Shown here: positions 17,550 to 27,153 of the stretch, one piece after another
Numbering within the stretch: position 1 is the first letter of the stretch
How the letters are laid out: each line of letters begins with the position of its first letter
Assembly (NCBI RefSeq): GCF_000169455.1
Contig: NZ_AAYC01000012.1
Coordinates: 1-64,000 of the forward strand
Length of the DNA stretch: 64,000 nt
Reading direction: 5' to 3'
DNA from: Roseobacter sp. SK209-2-6
GTDB lineage: Bacteria > Pseudomonadota > Alphaproteobacteria > Rhodobacterales > Rhodobacteraceae
The notes under the pieces: generated by a model
What the model saw: only the letters and a program-made list of their open reading frames with translations
Told to the model about the DNA's origin: nothing
Databases searched by the model: none
Translations under genes and position numbers: made by a program

Positions 17550-19064
17550 TCAGCCGCCCAGTTTCTTGGCGACCAGCTCGTTCACTGCTTTGGGGTTGGC
17601 CTTGCCGCCGGTGGCTTTCATCACTTGGCCGACAAACCAGCCTGCCAGCTTCGGATTCACCTTGGCCTTCTCCACCTGCGCCGGGTTAGCGGCGATGATT
17701 TCGTCCAGGGCGGTCTCGATGGCGCCGGTATCCGTCACCTGCTTCATGCCGCGCGCTTCGACGATCTCTGCCGGGTCGCCACCTTCGGTGTAGACGATCT
17801 CAAACAGGTCTTTGGCGATCTTGCCGGAAATGGCGTCGGAGGAAATCAGGTCAATAATGCCGCCCAGCTGCACGGGCGAGACCGGGCTGTCGGTGATGGT
17901 CTTGTCCTCGTCCTTCTTCAGGCGGCCAAAGAGCTCGTTGATCACCCAGTTTGCCGCCAGCTTGCCGTTGCGGCCCTCGGCCACGGCCTCGAAGTAAGCG
18001 GCCGATTCCACATCGGCGGTCAACACCGAGGCGTCATAGTCGGAGAGGCCAAAATCGCCGATAAAACGGGCTTTCTTTTCGTCCGGCAGCTCGGGCAGGG
18101 AGGCAGCAATGCCATCGACCCAGTCCTGCTCGATCTCCAGCGGCAGGAGGTCGGGATCTGGGAAGTAACGGTAATCATGCGCCTCTTCCTTGGAACGCAT
18201 GGAGCGCGTTTCGCCCTTGTCGGGGTCGTAGAGGCGGGTTTCCTGATCGACCTTGCCGCCACCTTCGACGATGGCGATCTGGCGCCGTGCCTCAACCTCG
18301 ATGGCCTGCTGGATAAAGCGCATAGAGTTCATGTTCTTGATCTCGCAGCGGGTGCCGAGATGGGAGAAATCCTGGGTTTCCTGGTATTTCTCATAGGCGC
18401 CGGGCAGGCAGATCGAGACGTTGACGTCGGCGCGCAGGTTGCCGTTTTGCATATTGCCATCGCAAGTGCCCAGATAGCGCATGATCTGGCGCAGTTTGGC
18501 GATATAGGCGGCGGCCTCTTCGGGGCCACGAATGTCAGGGCGGGAGACGATCTCCATCAGGCAGACGCCGGTGCGGTTGAGGTCGACAAAGGACATGTTG
18601 GGGTCCATGTCATGGATCGATTTGCCTGCGTCCTGCTCCATGTGGATGCGCTCAACACGCACATTGCGCGCAGTGCCGTCGCCCAGTTCCACCAGCACCT
18701 CACCTTCGCCCACGATAGGGTGGTAAAGCTGCGAGATCTGATAGCCCTGCGGCAGATCCGGGTAGAAGTAGTTCTTTCTGTCAAAAGCGGACCAGAGATT
18801 GATTTCGGCCTTGAGGCCAAGTCCGGTGCGCACCGCCTGCTCAACGCAGTACTCGTTGATCACCGGCAGCATGCCGGGCATGGCCGCATCCACGAAGGAG
18901 ACGTTGGAGTTGGGCTCATTGCCGAATTTGGTCGAGGCGCCGGAGAACAGCTTGGCTTTGGAGCTGACCTGGGCATGCACCTCCATGCCGATGACCAGTT
19001 CCCAGTCATGTTTGGCGCCCGCGATCACCTTGGGCTTGGGGAGTTCATATGTCAGGTCGAGCAT
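17550..19064 (-). CDS. gatB: Asp-tRNA(Asn)/Glu-tRNA(Gln) amidotransferase subunit GatB
   Basis: GatB is the tRNA-binding subunit of the GatCAB amidotransferase, which converts Glu-tRNA(Gln), and where needed Asp-tRNA(Asn), to the amidated form. The 504-residue length is normal. The catalytic cradle signature [11 protein letters not shown] starts near residue 20, followed by [19 protein letters not shown] and the metal-site region [17 protein letters not shown]. The C-terminal helical and YqeY-like tail ends [15 protein letters not shown] 19064 (protein start MLDLTYEL) is the conserved start; upstream in-frame codons are not GatB-like. gatA and gatC are not adjacent, as is common in this group. 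Confidence 0.96.
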   Translation of the reverse strand: MLDLTYELPKPKVIAGAKHDWELVIGMEVHAQVSSKAKLFSGASTKFGNEPNSNVSFVDAAMPGMLPVINEYCVEQAVRTGLGLKAEINLWSAFDRKNYFYPDLPQGYQISQLYHPIVGEGEVLVELGDGTARNVRVERIHMEQDAGKSIHDMDPNMSFVDLNRTGVCLMEIVSRPDIRGPEEAAAYIAKLRQIMRYLGTCDGNMQNGNLRADVNVSICLPGAYEKYQETQDFSHLGTRCEIKNMNSMRFIQQAIEVEARRQIAIVEGGGKVDQETRLYDPDKGETRSMRSKEEAHDYRYFPDPDLLPLEIEQDWVDGIAASLPELPDEKKARFIGDFGLSDYDASVLTADVESAAYFEAVAEGRNGKLAANWVINELFGRLKKDEDKTITDSPVSPVQLGGIIDLISSDAISGKIAKDLFEIVYTEGGDPAEIVEARGMKQVTDTGAIETALDEIIAANPAQVEKAKVNPKLAGWFVGQVMKATGGKANPKAVNELVAKKLGG

Positions 19065-19253
19065 TGTTTTCCGCCGTATCCGAATGTCTGATGTTGGTAG
19101 GTGTTTTAGGCAGCTGTGGACAGAGGGGCAAGGGGGAAAGGCTGTATCAAAATTCCTGTTCAGATAAAGCCAGGCCTGCGCCAGGCCGTGCTTTGAAATA
19201 CGAACAGCCCGCAAGGAGATCTTACTGGCTGTCGGGTAGAACTAAAGGTGGGC

Positions 19254-19904
19254 TTAGTTGATTTTTTTGCGGCGGCGTAATGCTGCGGCTCCACCGAGAG
19301 CGCCGAGCAGCAGAAATCCTGCAGCAGGCAGAGGTACTGCTGCAATATCGTAGCTAAGGGATCCAGCGAAAGAGCGGGGAGAAAAAGTACCGCCGAAGGG
19401 GTGCGAACGGCCATATCCGGAGAGGATCGATAGATTGCTATCGGAAGCTATGACGTCGCCGACGCTAGAGCCATTCCTATATCCAATGTAGTCTGAGCCG
19501 CCCGTTGAAGTGAGGTACAAGCCATACATGGTATTTGCAGACAAGAGGAGGTCAGCAATGTTCCAAACAGACAAGCCGCTGCCACCAGCAAGAGAGCTAA
19601 TGGAGTCGTGCAAAGTCCAACTGCCCGGGTTGTTCAAATTGCTGCCTATACCGCCAGCGATATAATAAAGCTCATAGTCTGCGCTGGACGACATAAAGTT
19701 GGCGGCAATATCCGTAAGGGACAGGTCGCTTGACCCAACCTGAATATCAAACATAACCCCATTATGATTGTTATTTGGTGTCAGTCCGGTGGAAAGTGTC
19801 GTTGAAGACGCAGTCGATGTGCTGAAGGCCAGAATGGCGAGTGTCGCAAAGCCAACCGATAGACGTCGGGTTGCTTCGGAAAGTTTGTGTACAAGATTAA
19901 ACAT
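19254..19904 (-). CDS. VPLPA-CTERM sorting domain protein
   Basis: A 216-residue exported protein with an N-terminal signal (MFNLVHKLSEATRR followed by a hydrophobic stretch to about residue 35). It has a Ser/Gly/Asn-rich, beta-type middle. The C-terminal sorting signal has VPLPAAGFLLLGALGG then Arg and Lys. In known systems such tails are processed by an exosortase-type enzyme; none is encoded in the window. The ATG at 19904 has GGGGAA upstream and is preferred over the longer frame. The gene looks AT-richer than its neighbours and sits alone between gatB and tex, consistent with a variable surface protein. The middle domain is not recognised. Confidence 0.85.
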   Translation of the reverse strand: MFNLVHKLSEATRRLSVGFATLAILAFSTSTASSTTLSTGLTPNNNHNGVMFDIQVGSSDLSLTDIAANFMSSSADYELYYIAGGIGSNLNNPGSWTLHDSISSLAGGSGLSVWNIADLLLSANTMYGLYLTSTGGSDYIGYRNGSSVGDVIASDSNLSILSGYGRSHPFGGTFSPRSFAGSLSYDIAAVPLPAAGFLLLGALGGAAALRRRKKIN

Positions 19905-19954
19905 GTGGTTCCCCAAGAAAAAACTTCCGAGAAAATACACTAAATCAAATACAG

Positions 19955-19969
19955 ACAATTGCAAATTGT
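19955..19969. promoter_or_regulatory. Perfect dyad ACAATT-gca-AATTGT upstream of the VPLPA-CTERM gene
   Basis: A 15-base perfect inverted repeat lies 51 bases upstream of the VPLPA-CTERM start in an AT-rich divergent region shared with tex. This is a possible regulator site. No regulator gene is adjacent. Confidence 0.35.
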
Positions 19970-20113
19970 AACAAAAAAGCCTGGAAACAATCCTCTGGCA
20001 TTGTTCATGCCGTCGGGGGTGGAGCCAAAAACCAATAGGAATTGAGATCTTGGCGCGCTTGTTCGGATGTGTGAAATTGAGCGCCCGAGAATCCGCCTAG
20101 AAGGACGCCGCTT

Positions 20114-22471
20114 GTGGACGTAACCACCCGTATCAGCATAACAATCGCAGATGAAATTAGCGCCAGTGCAAAACAGGTAGCAGCCGCGGTGACGCTGCTG
20201 GACGAAGGCGCAACCGTGCCTTTTGTGGCGCGTTACCGCAAAGAGGTCACAGGGGGACTGGATGACAGCCAATTGCGGACCCTGGCCGAAAGGTTGGAGT
20301 ATCTGCGAGAGCTGGAAGCGCGGCGTGCAACGATTTTCGACACGATCAAATCGCAGGACAAGCTCACCGACGATCTTGCGGCCTCTATTGCTAGGGCAGA
20401 AACCAAGGCACAGCTAGAGGATATCTATCTGCCCTATAAGCCCAAGCGTCGCACCAAGGCGATGATTGCGCGAGAAAACGGGCTGGAGCCTTTGGCGGAT
20501 GCTATTTTGTCCGATCGGGGCGCAGAGCCGGAAACCCTGGCTGGGGCCTATCTGAGCGAGGTGGTTGCCACTACCAAGGATGCGCTTAATGGAGCTCGCG
20601 ATATTCTGGTCGAGCGGATGACCGAGAATGCAGCTCTTCTGGGTCGGCTGCGGACGTTTTTGCAGGCCGAGGCGCGGCTGACCGCCAAGGTTGTTGAGGG
20701 CAAGGAGCAGGAAGGGGCGAAGTTCTCCGACTACTTCGAGCACGTAGAGCGCTGGGCCGATGTGCCCTCGCATCGGGCGCTGGCGATGCTGCGCGGATCA
20801 AACGAAGGGATCTTGACCCTGGATATTGGTCCGGAACCGGAAGAAGGTGTCGCCCGCGCCGAAAGCATGGTGGCTGCGGAATTGGGGGCGGCGGGGCAAG
20901 GGCCGGGTGACAAGTGGCTACGCAAGGTCGCGGGCTGGTGCTGGCGGGTGAAACTGTCACTTTCGATGATGCTTGAGCTGATGAGCGATCTGCGCGGACG
21001 CTCTCAGGATGAGGCGATCAATGTCTTTGCCCGCAATCTGAAGGACCTCTTGTTTGCGGCTCCGGCCGGTGCGCGACCGACCCTAGGGTTGGACCCGGGC
21101 ATTCGCACCGGCGTAAAGGCGGCAGTGGTTGATGCGACCGGGAAATTGGTGGCAACAGAAACCCTGTACCCATTTCAGCCGAAAAATGACCTGCGGGGCG
21201 CGCAGATTTCGATCCTGAAACTGGTAGCAGAACACGGGGTGGAACTGATCGCTATTGGCAATGGCACCGCCAGTCGCGAAACCGAACGCATGGTGGCAGA
21301 GGTGATCCAGAACCTGCCCGCTAAAGTGAAAAAGCCAACCAAGGTTGTGGTTTCCGAGGCAGGCGCTTCTGTCTATTCCGCTTCCGAACTGGCGGCGCGG
21401 GAGTTCCCGGAGCTGGATGTGTCGTTGCGGGGCGCAGTTTCGATCGCGCGCCGTCTGCAGGACCCGCTGGCCGAACTGGTGAAGATCGAGCCCAAGAGTA
21501 TCGGCGTGGGACAGTATCAGCATGATGTGGACCAGCATAAACTCTCTAAATCGCTGGAAGCGGTGATCGAGGATGTAGTGAACGCGGTGGGTGTGGACCT
21601 CAACATGGCCTCGGCACCCTTGCTGGCGCATGTCTCTGGCTTGGGGCCTGGATTGGCAGAAGCCATCGTCGCCCACCGTGATGCAAATGGGGCATTCACC
21701 AGTCGCAAGGAATTGCTGAAAGTCGCGCGCCTAGGACCAAAAGCGTTTGAACAATGCGCGGGTTTTTTGCGGATCCGCGAGGGTAAAGAACCTCTGGATG
21801 CCTCATCCGTGCACCCTGAAAGCTATGATGTCGCGCGTAAAATTGTTGCGGCTTGCGGTAGAGAGATTCGCCAAATCATGGGCGATGATGGTGCATTGAA
21901 GCATCTGCGGGCGGAGGAATTTGTCGCGGGTGGCGTTGGCTTGCCAACCGTCCGGGATATCTTTGCAGAGCTGGAGAAACCAGGTCGTGACCCGCGACCT
22001 TCCTTTGTGACCGCGTCCTTCACCGAAGGGGTAGAGGCGATTACCGACCTCAAACCAGGCATGGTGCTGGAAGGGACCGTAACCAATGTCGCGGCTTTTG
22101 GGGCTTTCGTCGACATTGGCGTGCATCAGGACGGCTTGGTTCATGTGAGCCAGCTTGCAGATCGCTTTGTCAAAGATCCGCATGAAGTGGTCAAAACCGG
22201 CCAGGTGGTGAAGGTAACGGTCACTGAGGTAGACGTTGCGCGTAAGCGGATTGGGCTGACGATGCGCAAGGATGGTGGCGCTTCCGCCCGTGAGGAGCGA
22301 GACTTTCGTGGCAAACCAGGCACCGGCCGCACTGGTCGCCAACCGAGTGGTCGAGGCACGCAACCAAAGAAGGGGAAAATGTCGGCAGGTCCCAAAGGGG
22401 GTAAGGGCGCGAAACCCCAGGAAAACGGGGCGCTGGGAGCCGCGCTGATGGATGCCTTCAAGAAAAACTAA
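20114..22471 (+). CDS. Tex family RNA-binding transcription accessory protein
   Basis: Tex proteins are conserved nucleic-acid-binding proteins linked to transcription and, in some species, toxin gene expression. The 785-residue length fits. N-terminal helical and HTH-like regions ([17 protein letters not shown]) are followed by the YqgF-like domain ([21 protein letters not shown], about residue 325), tandem HhH motifs, and an S1 domain near 648-716 ([21 protein letters not shown]). A basic Gly- and Lys-rich tail ends the protein. GTG 20114 with AAGGA eight bases upstream is the chosen start. A strong terminator follows immediately, so it is probably monocistronic. Confidence 0.93.
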   Translation: MDVTTRISITIADEISASAKQVAAAVTLLDEGATVPFVARYRKEVTGGLDDSQLRTLAERLEYLRELEARRATIFDTIKSQDKLTDDLAASIARAETKAQLEDIYLPYKPKRRTKAMIARENGLEPLADAILSDRGAEPETLAGAYLSEVVATTKDALNGARDILVERMTENAALLGRLRTFLQAEARLTAKVVEGKEQEGAKFSDYFEHVERWADVPSHRALAMLRGSNEGILTLDIGPEPEEGVARAESMVAAELGAAGQGPGDKWLRKVAGWCWRVKLSLSMMLELMSDLRGRSQDEAINVFARNLKDLLFAAPAGARPTLGLDPGIRTGVKAAVVDATGKLVATETLYPFQPKNDLRGAQISILKLVAEHGVELIAIGNGTASRETERMVAEVIQNLPAKVKKPTKVVVSEAGASVYSASELAAREFPELDVSLRGAVSIARRLQDPLAELVKIEPKSIGVGQYQHDVDQHKLSKSLEAVIEDVVNAVGVDLNMASAPLLAHVSGLGPGLAEAIVAHRDANGAFTSRKELLKVARLGPKAFEQCAGFLRIREGKEPLDASSVHPESYDVARKIVAACGREIRQIMGDDGALKHLRAEEFVAGGVGLPTVRDIFAELEKPGRDPRPSFVTASFTEGVEAITDLKPGMVLEGTVTNVAAFGAFVDIGVHQDGLVHVSQLADRFVKDPHEVVKTGQVVKVTVTEVDVARKRIGLTMRKDGGASAREERDFRGKPGTGRTGRQPSGRGTQPKKGKMSAGPKGGKGAKPQENGALGAALMDAFKKN

Positions 22472-22509
22472 AAAAGAACGGGCCGGTTTTCCGGCCCGTT
22501 CTTTTTCTT
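22471..22509 (+). terminator. Strong terminator after tex
   Basis: A 14-bp perfect stem (22473-22486 and 22491-22504) with a TTTT loop ends in CTTTTTCTTTC. The A-run before it also allows use from the minus strand, where the 22575 gene ends. Confidence 0.92.
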
Positions 22510-22574
22510 TCTAGGGGAAGAAAGAGTAAACTCTCTAGGTGCTGGTTCCTGACTGGCACACCACCCGGTGCTCC

Positions 22575-23906
22575 TCACACCGACATCAGGTCAAAGCCCT
22601 TTTCAGAAAAGGAAATCCGATGGCCGCTGGCAATTTCCTCACGGAAAATACTTGCCAGTGTTTCAAGTCCCTGGGCCTTGCCATGCGCGGCAAAGCGGCT
22701 CAGAGACGATACGCGGGCATTATTGTCAAACCCCTTGGCCGCATGTGCCCAGATCAATGGGTGAAGTTCATGTAGATGGTTACGGGCAAGCCAGCGCGCA
22801 GTCTTGGCGATTTCCAGACGGGTTTTGTCTGCTGGCGCACTCTGCCCCAGGCCAGCTTGCAGGGTCACTGTACAATAAGCGGTCAGAAGGTTGATCATTT
22901 CCTGGCTTGGATCGGTGCAAAGGATATCCTCGATCCCGTCGAGGAAATACTGCGGATCGACCCTGGCACAGGCCTGCTCATCAGCAGCGATGGCATCAAA
23001 ATATGTCCAAGTATACCCCCCAGCGCCCCAGTGCTCCTGGGTGCGCGCAGCTGTGCGACGTGCTTCGAGTTCCAATGCCGCGTAAGAGCCATTTGCGCGG
23101 GGCAACATCTGTAGGCCCAAGGCACGCATGTGGCGATAGTTGAAGGGGGACAGATCGATCAGCTCTGCATAGGCATCTGCCACTTGCATAGTGTCGCTGC
23201 TCCGCCCTGCATAGAGTGCGCAGATTGCCGCTGACAAAAAGGGGCTGTTTTTCTGTTTCTCTTGCAGAGGCAGCAGAAGGGTTGAAGCGCGGTCAAAATG
23301 TGCCGCAGCTCGACGAAGAGCACCCTCAGATGCCTGGACTGCACCCATGCTGCTTCGCCAAAGCCAAGCAATGTCGATATGAGCGAGGGCGATAACAGCC
23401 GTCAGATAGGGATCGTCCGCGTGTTCTTTGCGGAGGGCCTCAAGCGCCATCACCCCTGATGTCAGAACCTTGTTTTCGGGAAACTCATTCTCTGCCTGAC
23501 TTTGTTCGTTCAAGGCATGTTCAACCGCAAAGACAACATCCGCCCGTGCGCCAAATGCGAGGTCTTCGGCCCGATTGGCGCTTCCTGGCCATTGATTTTG
23601 GGCGCTGTCTGCCTGAAGCAAAGTCTCTGACAGTTCGCCCCAACGTTCCTGCCGCGCCAGAAATTGTCCCTGGTTTTGAAGGGATTGCCTCAAATCTCCT
23701 TCTGGTGAATCTGTCCTCACAGGGATTTGCAACTGCTCCTCGAGAGGCTGGCAGTTCGCCTCCTTCGTTGGGGGTGTTGCTGTGGCAGAAGCAACTTCCC
23801 TAGGCGCATCAGCTGTCACATTCGTATCCTTGAAAAGGAAGCGAGAGGTGAGATCTGCGCGAATTTGGGAGAACAGACGGATCGCCTGTCGGGGTGATTT
23901 TGGCAT
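22575..23906 (-). CDS. Unknown 443-aa protein, TPR-like
   Basis: I do not recognise a named family. The N-terminal 100 residues are low complexity (Ala-, Pro- and Thr-rich). The rest is alpha-helical with repeat-like segments such as TAVIALAHIDIAWLWRSS and AALELEARRTAARTQEHWG, resembling TPR-type scaffolds. Trp residues are frequent. There is no clear signal peptide. ATG 23906 has AGGAAA upstream. It is separated by 172 bases from the next upstream gene on this strand and faces the tex terminator. Proteins like this are, as far as I recall, found as conserved hypotheticals in Rhodobacterales; this could not be checked. Confidence 0.78.
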   Translation of the reverse strand: MPKSPRQAIRLFSQIRADLTSRFLFKDTNVTADAPREVASATATPPTKEANCQPLEEQLQIPVRTDSPEGDLRQSLQNQGQFLARQERWGELSETLLQADSAQNQWPGSANRAEDLAFGARADVVFAVEHALNEQSQAENEFPENKVLTSGVMALEALRKEHADDPYLTAVIALAHIDIAWLWRSSMGAVQASEGALRRAAAHFDRASTLLLPLQEKQKNSPFLSAAICALYAGRSSDTMQVADAYAELIDLSPFNYRHMRALGLQMLPRANGSYAALELEARRTAARTQEHWGAGGYTWTYFDAIAADEQACARVDPQYFLDGIEDILCTDPSQEMINLLTAYCTVTLQAGLGQSAPADKTRLEIAKTARWLARNHLHELHPLIWAHAAKGFDNNARVSSLSRFAAHGKAQGLETLASIFREEIASGHRISFSEKGFDLMSV

Positions 23907-24078
23907 TCACATTTCCTGCGGTTTGGCAGCTTGACCGATGAGAGCAAATTGGCGGGTCAATGCGGCGCAATCGTGGCAGGCTCAGGGAGATTGCCGTCGG
24001 TATTGAGGAAATGAAAGGGCAGGTCGCCTGAAGTAATTTGAATTTTAGAAAACCGGCTGATAGTCGTGCGATCAGGGG

Positions 24079-24525
24079 CTAAAAGACAGAGAAATGGTGC
24101 CTTTCGCTTGGAATCCCAATCAAAGACAGCGCGTTTTCTAGTTCTTCTGCTTTCGGCAGGGCAGGCTGGGGGAGTCGCAATTTTTGACCATTGCGAAGGA
24201 TAAGCGTGGCGCGAAAGGAGAAATCCCAACGTCGGTCCAGGCGTAGCTTTTCAATTTCTGAAAGTGGTAGCTGGTTTTCTGATCCGCCATGGTGCCATTG
24301 GAAATTGCCATCTGCGATGGACAGCCCGGAATGTGGATTGCGCCAGAGATCCCAGAGTGCAGGACCCAGAGGAAGGGCGAAAAGCACAAGAAAGAACCAG
24401 GCGGCTTGAAAAATGATCCACATCAGGCACAGCCCAAGGCCCCATGCCAAAAGAACAACAAAGAGCGCCAGGCTGCGGGCCTGACGCTCAAAGTGATATG
24501 GGGCGGGGTGGGCGCTCTCTGACAT
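24079..24525 (-). CDS. Unknown small membrane protein coupled to pepN
   Basis: A 148-residue protein with two hydrophobic segments near residues 18-52 (a hairpin of two membrane helices). A cytoplasmic domain follows (LSIADGNFQWHHGG, then RRWDFSFRATLILRNGQKLRLPQP) with the strand pattern of small PH-like or DUF2244-type membrane proteins. I cannot assign the family with certainty. Its ATG shares one base with the pepN stop (TGATG at 24523-24527), so the two are translationally coupled. The role is unknown. Confidence 0.78.
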   Translation of the reverse strand: MSESAHPAPYHFERQARSLALFVVLLAWGLGLCLMWIIFQAAWFFLVLFALPLGPALWDLWRNPHSGLSIADGNFQWHHGGSENQLPLSEIEKLRLDRRWDFSFRATLILRNGQKLRLPQPALPKAEELENALSLIGIPSERHHFSVF

Positions 24526-27077
24526 CAGGCTTCCAAGATGCGGCTGATCATCTCATTGGTGTCACGGCTTAGACCTTCTTGCGCCGCGATACGCTGTAGC
24601 TCCTGCCTGATCTGGTTCTGTCGTGCTGCGTCATAGCGTTTCAAACTCTGGAAGGCGGTGCACATGCGCGCGGTGGTCTGCGGGTTCAGCCGGTCAAGCG
24701 CGATCAGATTGTCAGCCAACAGGCGGTAGCCCGCACCGCTTTCGTGATGGAAGCCCGCGTGATTACCGCTGAGCGCACCCATAACGGCGCGGAACCGGTT
24801 TGGGTTCTTCAGGGTGAACAGCTCATGCCGGGTCAGATCCTTGGCCACGCCAGCGGCCTTGTCAGGAGCGGCACAGGCGACCTGCAGGGCAAACCACTTG
24901 TCCATGACCAGACGGTCTTCTTTCCACTGCGTAAAAAAGGCCTTGGATTGCTTTTCTCCTTTGTCGATGGATAGCAGGCAGGTGAGGGCAGCACTTTGCT
25001 GGGTCATATTGTCAGCCGCATAATACTGGCGGGACGCCTGCTCTCCGCCATCAAGGCGTGACAACAGAGAGAGGATGCGGAAATTAAGGGCGCGTTTGCC
25101 GCAGCTGTCGGCATCCGGGCGGTAGCCGTATTCCAGCGTTGTATCAGCATAGAGACGCGGTAGGCTGTCCGTCAGCTGTTCGGCCAGGGTCTGGGCAAAG
25201 GTCTCTGCAGCGTCATAGATTCTCTGTGGATCCGGGGTGATACCTTGTTCAAACAGGGCCTGGGCGATGTCGGACTGGCTGGGTGGTTGCAGGACCAATG
25301 CGCGAAAGGCCGGATCCTGGCTGTCGTCGCGCAGCAGTTTCTGTAAGGCATCCAGATAGGCGGGGTCGGGCGCACTGCCCTCGGTGACCATAGCGATGCG
25401 GGCTTCCCGGGCTAGGCTGTTGCCTGCCTCCCAGCGATTGAATGGGTCTGTGTCATGGGCCAGCAGGAAGGCCCGTTCCGCTTTGCTACTTTCACGTTCC
25501 AGGATCACAGGGGCTGAAAACTCACGCAGCACAGAGGCCGTTGGCCTACCCGAGAGGCCATCGAAACTGAAACTCTGTTTGGCCTCAGTCATTTCCAGAA
25601 CCTGGGTTGGCAAGAGCTCGTCGCCATTGTCATTCAACAGGCCAACTGCGATCGGAATGACGCGCGGATCTTTCTGGTCCTGACCTGGCGTTGGCGCGGT
25701 CTTCTGGGAAAAGGTCAGCGTATAGGTGCCATCCGCATAGGCTTCATCCATCGTGAGCCGTGGCGTTCCCGCCTGTGAATACCAACGTTTGAACTGCGAC
25801 AGGTCACGGTCAGTTGTATCCTCAAACACCTTTAGCCAATCCTCAATGGTGCAGGCCTGGCCGTCATGGCGTTCAAAATAGAGTTTTAGCGCCTTGTAGT
25901 AGTCTGCATCCCCAACCAAGCGTTTGAGCATACCAATGACTTCGGCGCCCTTCTCATAGACCGTGGCGGTATAGAAGTTGTTGATCTCCTGGAATTCTTC
26001 AGGTCGTACCGGATGGGAGAGTGGTCCCATATCCTCGGAGAACTGACGCGCACGCAGGGCAATCACATCCTCGATACGTTTTACCGGCTCCGACCGCATA
26101 TCCGAGGTGAACTGGGCGTCGCGGAACACCGTCAGCCCCTCTTTTAGGCAAAGCTGGAACCAGTCGCGGCAGGTTATGCGGTTGCCGGTCCAGTTGTGGA
26201 AATACTCATGGGCGATGATCGCCTCGATACGTTCGAAATTGGCATCTGTCGAGGTTTCGGGCGAGGCCAGAACGCAGGAGGAGTTGAAGATATTCAACCC
26301 CTTGTTCTCCATCGCACCCATGTTGAAGTCATCAACCGCGACAATGTTGAAGATATCGAGGTCATATTCCAGACCATAGACATCCTCGTCCCATTTCATC
26401 GATTGCTTCAGCGCCTCCATGCCAAAGAAACACTTGCCCTCGTCGCCGGGGCGGACCCAAATGTTGAGCTCGACCTCCTTGCCGGATTGGGTGGTGAATT
26501 TGTCCGGGTAGTTGACCAAATCACCGGCAACCAGCGCAAAGAGATAAGCCGGTTTGGGCCAGGGATCATGCCATTCGGCCCAACCTTCGCCCTGTGACTT
26601 GGGGTTCCCATTGGACAAGAGCACTTCTTCATCGCCCTCGATACGCACCGAAAAGGTGCTCATGACATCGGGACGATCCGGGTAATAGGTGATCTTGCGA
26701 AAGCCCTCAGCCTCACATTGGGTGCAATACATGCCATTGGACATATATAGCCCTTCCAATGCAGTGTTGCCTGCCGGATCAATCTCAACCTCGGCTTCCC
26801 ACACAAATGGCTTGTTCGGGACAGTGCAGCTGAGACCTGCATCGCTGAGTTCTGGGGTGATTTCGACGCCGTCTATCTTTGCTGAGATCAGCTTTAGCTG
26901 TTCTCCATGAAGAAAGAACCTCTGGTCTGCGGCATCCGGTTTGGGTGCAAAGTGAATCTTGCTTAGAACGCGGGTGGCGCTGGGCGCGAGGCGAAAGGTC
27001 AGCGCGACATTTTCCACATCAAATCCAAAAGGCGTATAGTCTTTCAGGTAAAAGGTCTGGGCTGTCTCTTCGGCCAT
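24525..27077 (-). CDS. pepN: Aminopeptidase N (M1 family)
   Basis: PepN is a broad zinc aminopeptidase that trims peptides in the cytoplasm. The 850-residue protein has the exopeptidase motif GAMENKG near residue 255 and the zinc site HEYFHNWTGNRITC with the HExxH core near residue 290. The third ligand Glu falls in the following CLKEGLTVFRD segment. The N-terminal beta domain and the C-terminal helical solenoid expected in the E. coli-type enzyme are present. ATG 27077 is preceded by AGAGGAG. The small membrane protein downstream overlaps by one base. Confidence 0.96.
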   Translation of the reverse strand: MAEETAQTFYLKDYTPFGFDVENVALTFRLAPSATRVLSKIHFAPKPDAADQRFFLHGEQLKLISAKIDGVEITPELSDAGLSCTVPNKPFVWEAEVEIDPAGNTALEGLYMSNGMYCTQCEAEGFRKITYYPDRPDVMSTFSVRIEGDEEVLLSNGNPKSQGEGWAEWHDPWPKPAYLFALVAGDLVNYPDKFTTQSGKEVELNIWVRPGDEGKCFFGMEALKQSMKWDEDVYGLEYDLDIFNIVAVDDFNMGAMENKGLNIFNSSCVLASPETSTDANFERIEAIIAHEYFHNWTGNRITCRDWFQLCLKEGLTVFRDAQFTSDMRSEPVKRIEDVIALRARQFSEDMGPLSHPVRPEEFQEINNFYTATVYEKGAEVIGMLKRLVGDADYYKALKLYFERHDGQACTIEDWLKVFEDTTDRDLSQFKRWYSQAGTPRLTMDEAYADGTYTLTFSQKTAPTPGQDQKDPRVIPIAVGLLNDNGDELLPTQVLEMTEAKQSFSFDGLSGRPTASVLREFSAPVILERESSKAERAFLLAHDTDPFNRWEAGNSLAREARIAMVTEGSAPDPAYLDALQKLLRDDSQDPAFRALVLQPPSQSDIAQALFEQGITPDPQRIYDAAETFAQTLAEQLTDSLPRLYADTTLEYGYRPDADSCGKRALNFRILSLLSRLDGGEQASRQYYAADNMTQQSAALTCLLSIDKGEKQSKAFFTQWKEDRLVMDKWFALQVACAAPDKAAGVAKDLTRHELFTLKNPNRFRAVMGALSGNHAGFHHESGAGYRLLADNLIALDRLNPQTTARMCTAFQSLKRYDAARQNQIRQELQRIAAQEGLSRDTNEMISRILEA

Positions 27078-27153
27078 CGGGCGCTCCTCTGCTCAGTTTC
27101 CCTCAGATGTAGAGGAACCAGGCGCGACTGCAAGCTCTGTTGTGGCGGCAAGT

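Noticed and set aside
17433-19091. 552-codon plus-strand ORF opposite gatB
   Set aside because: It mirrors gatB, a certain gene, and its protein has no recognisable domain. High-GC antisense frames often stay open.
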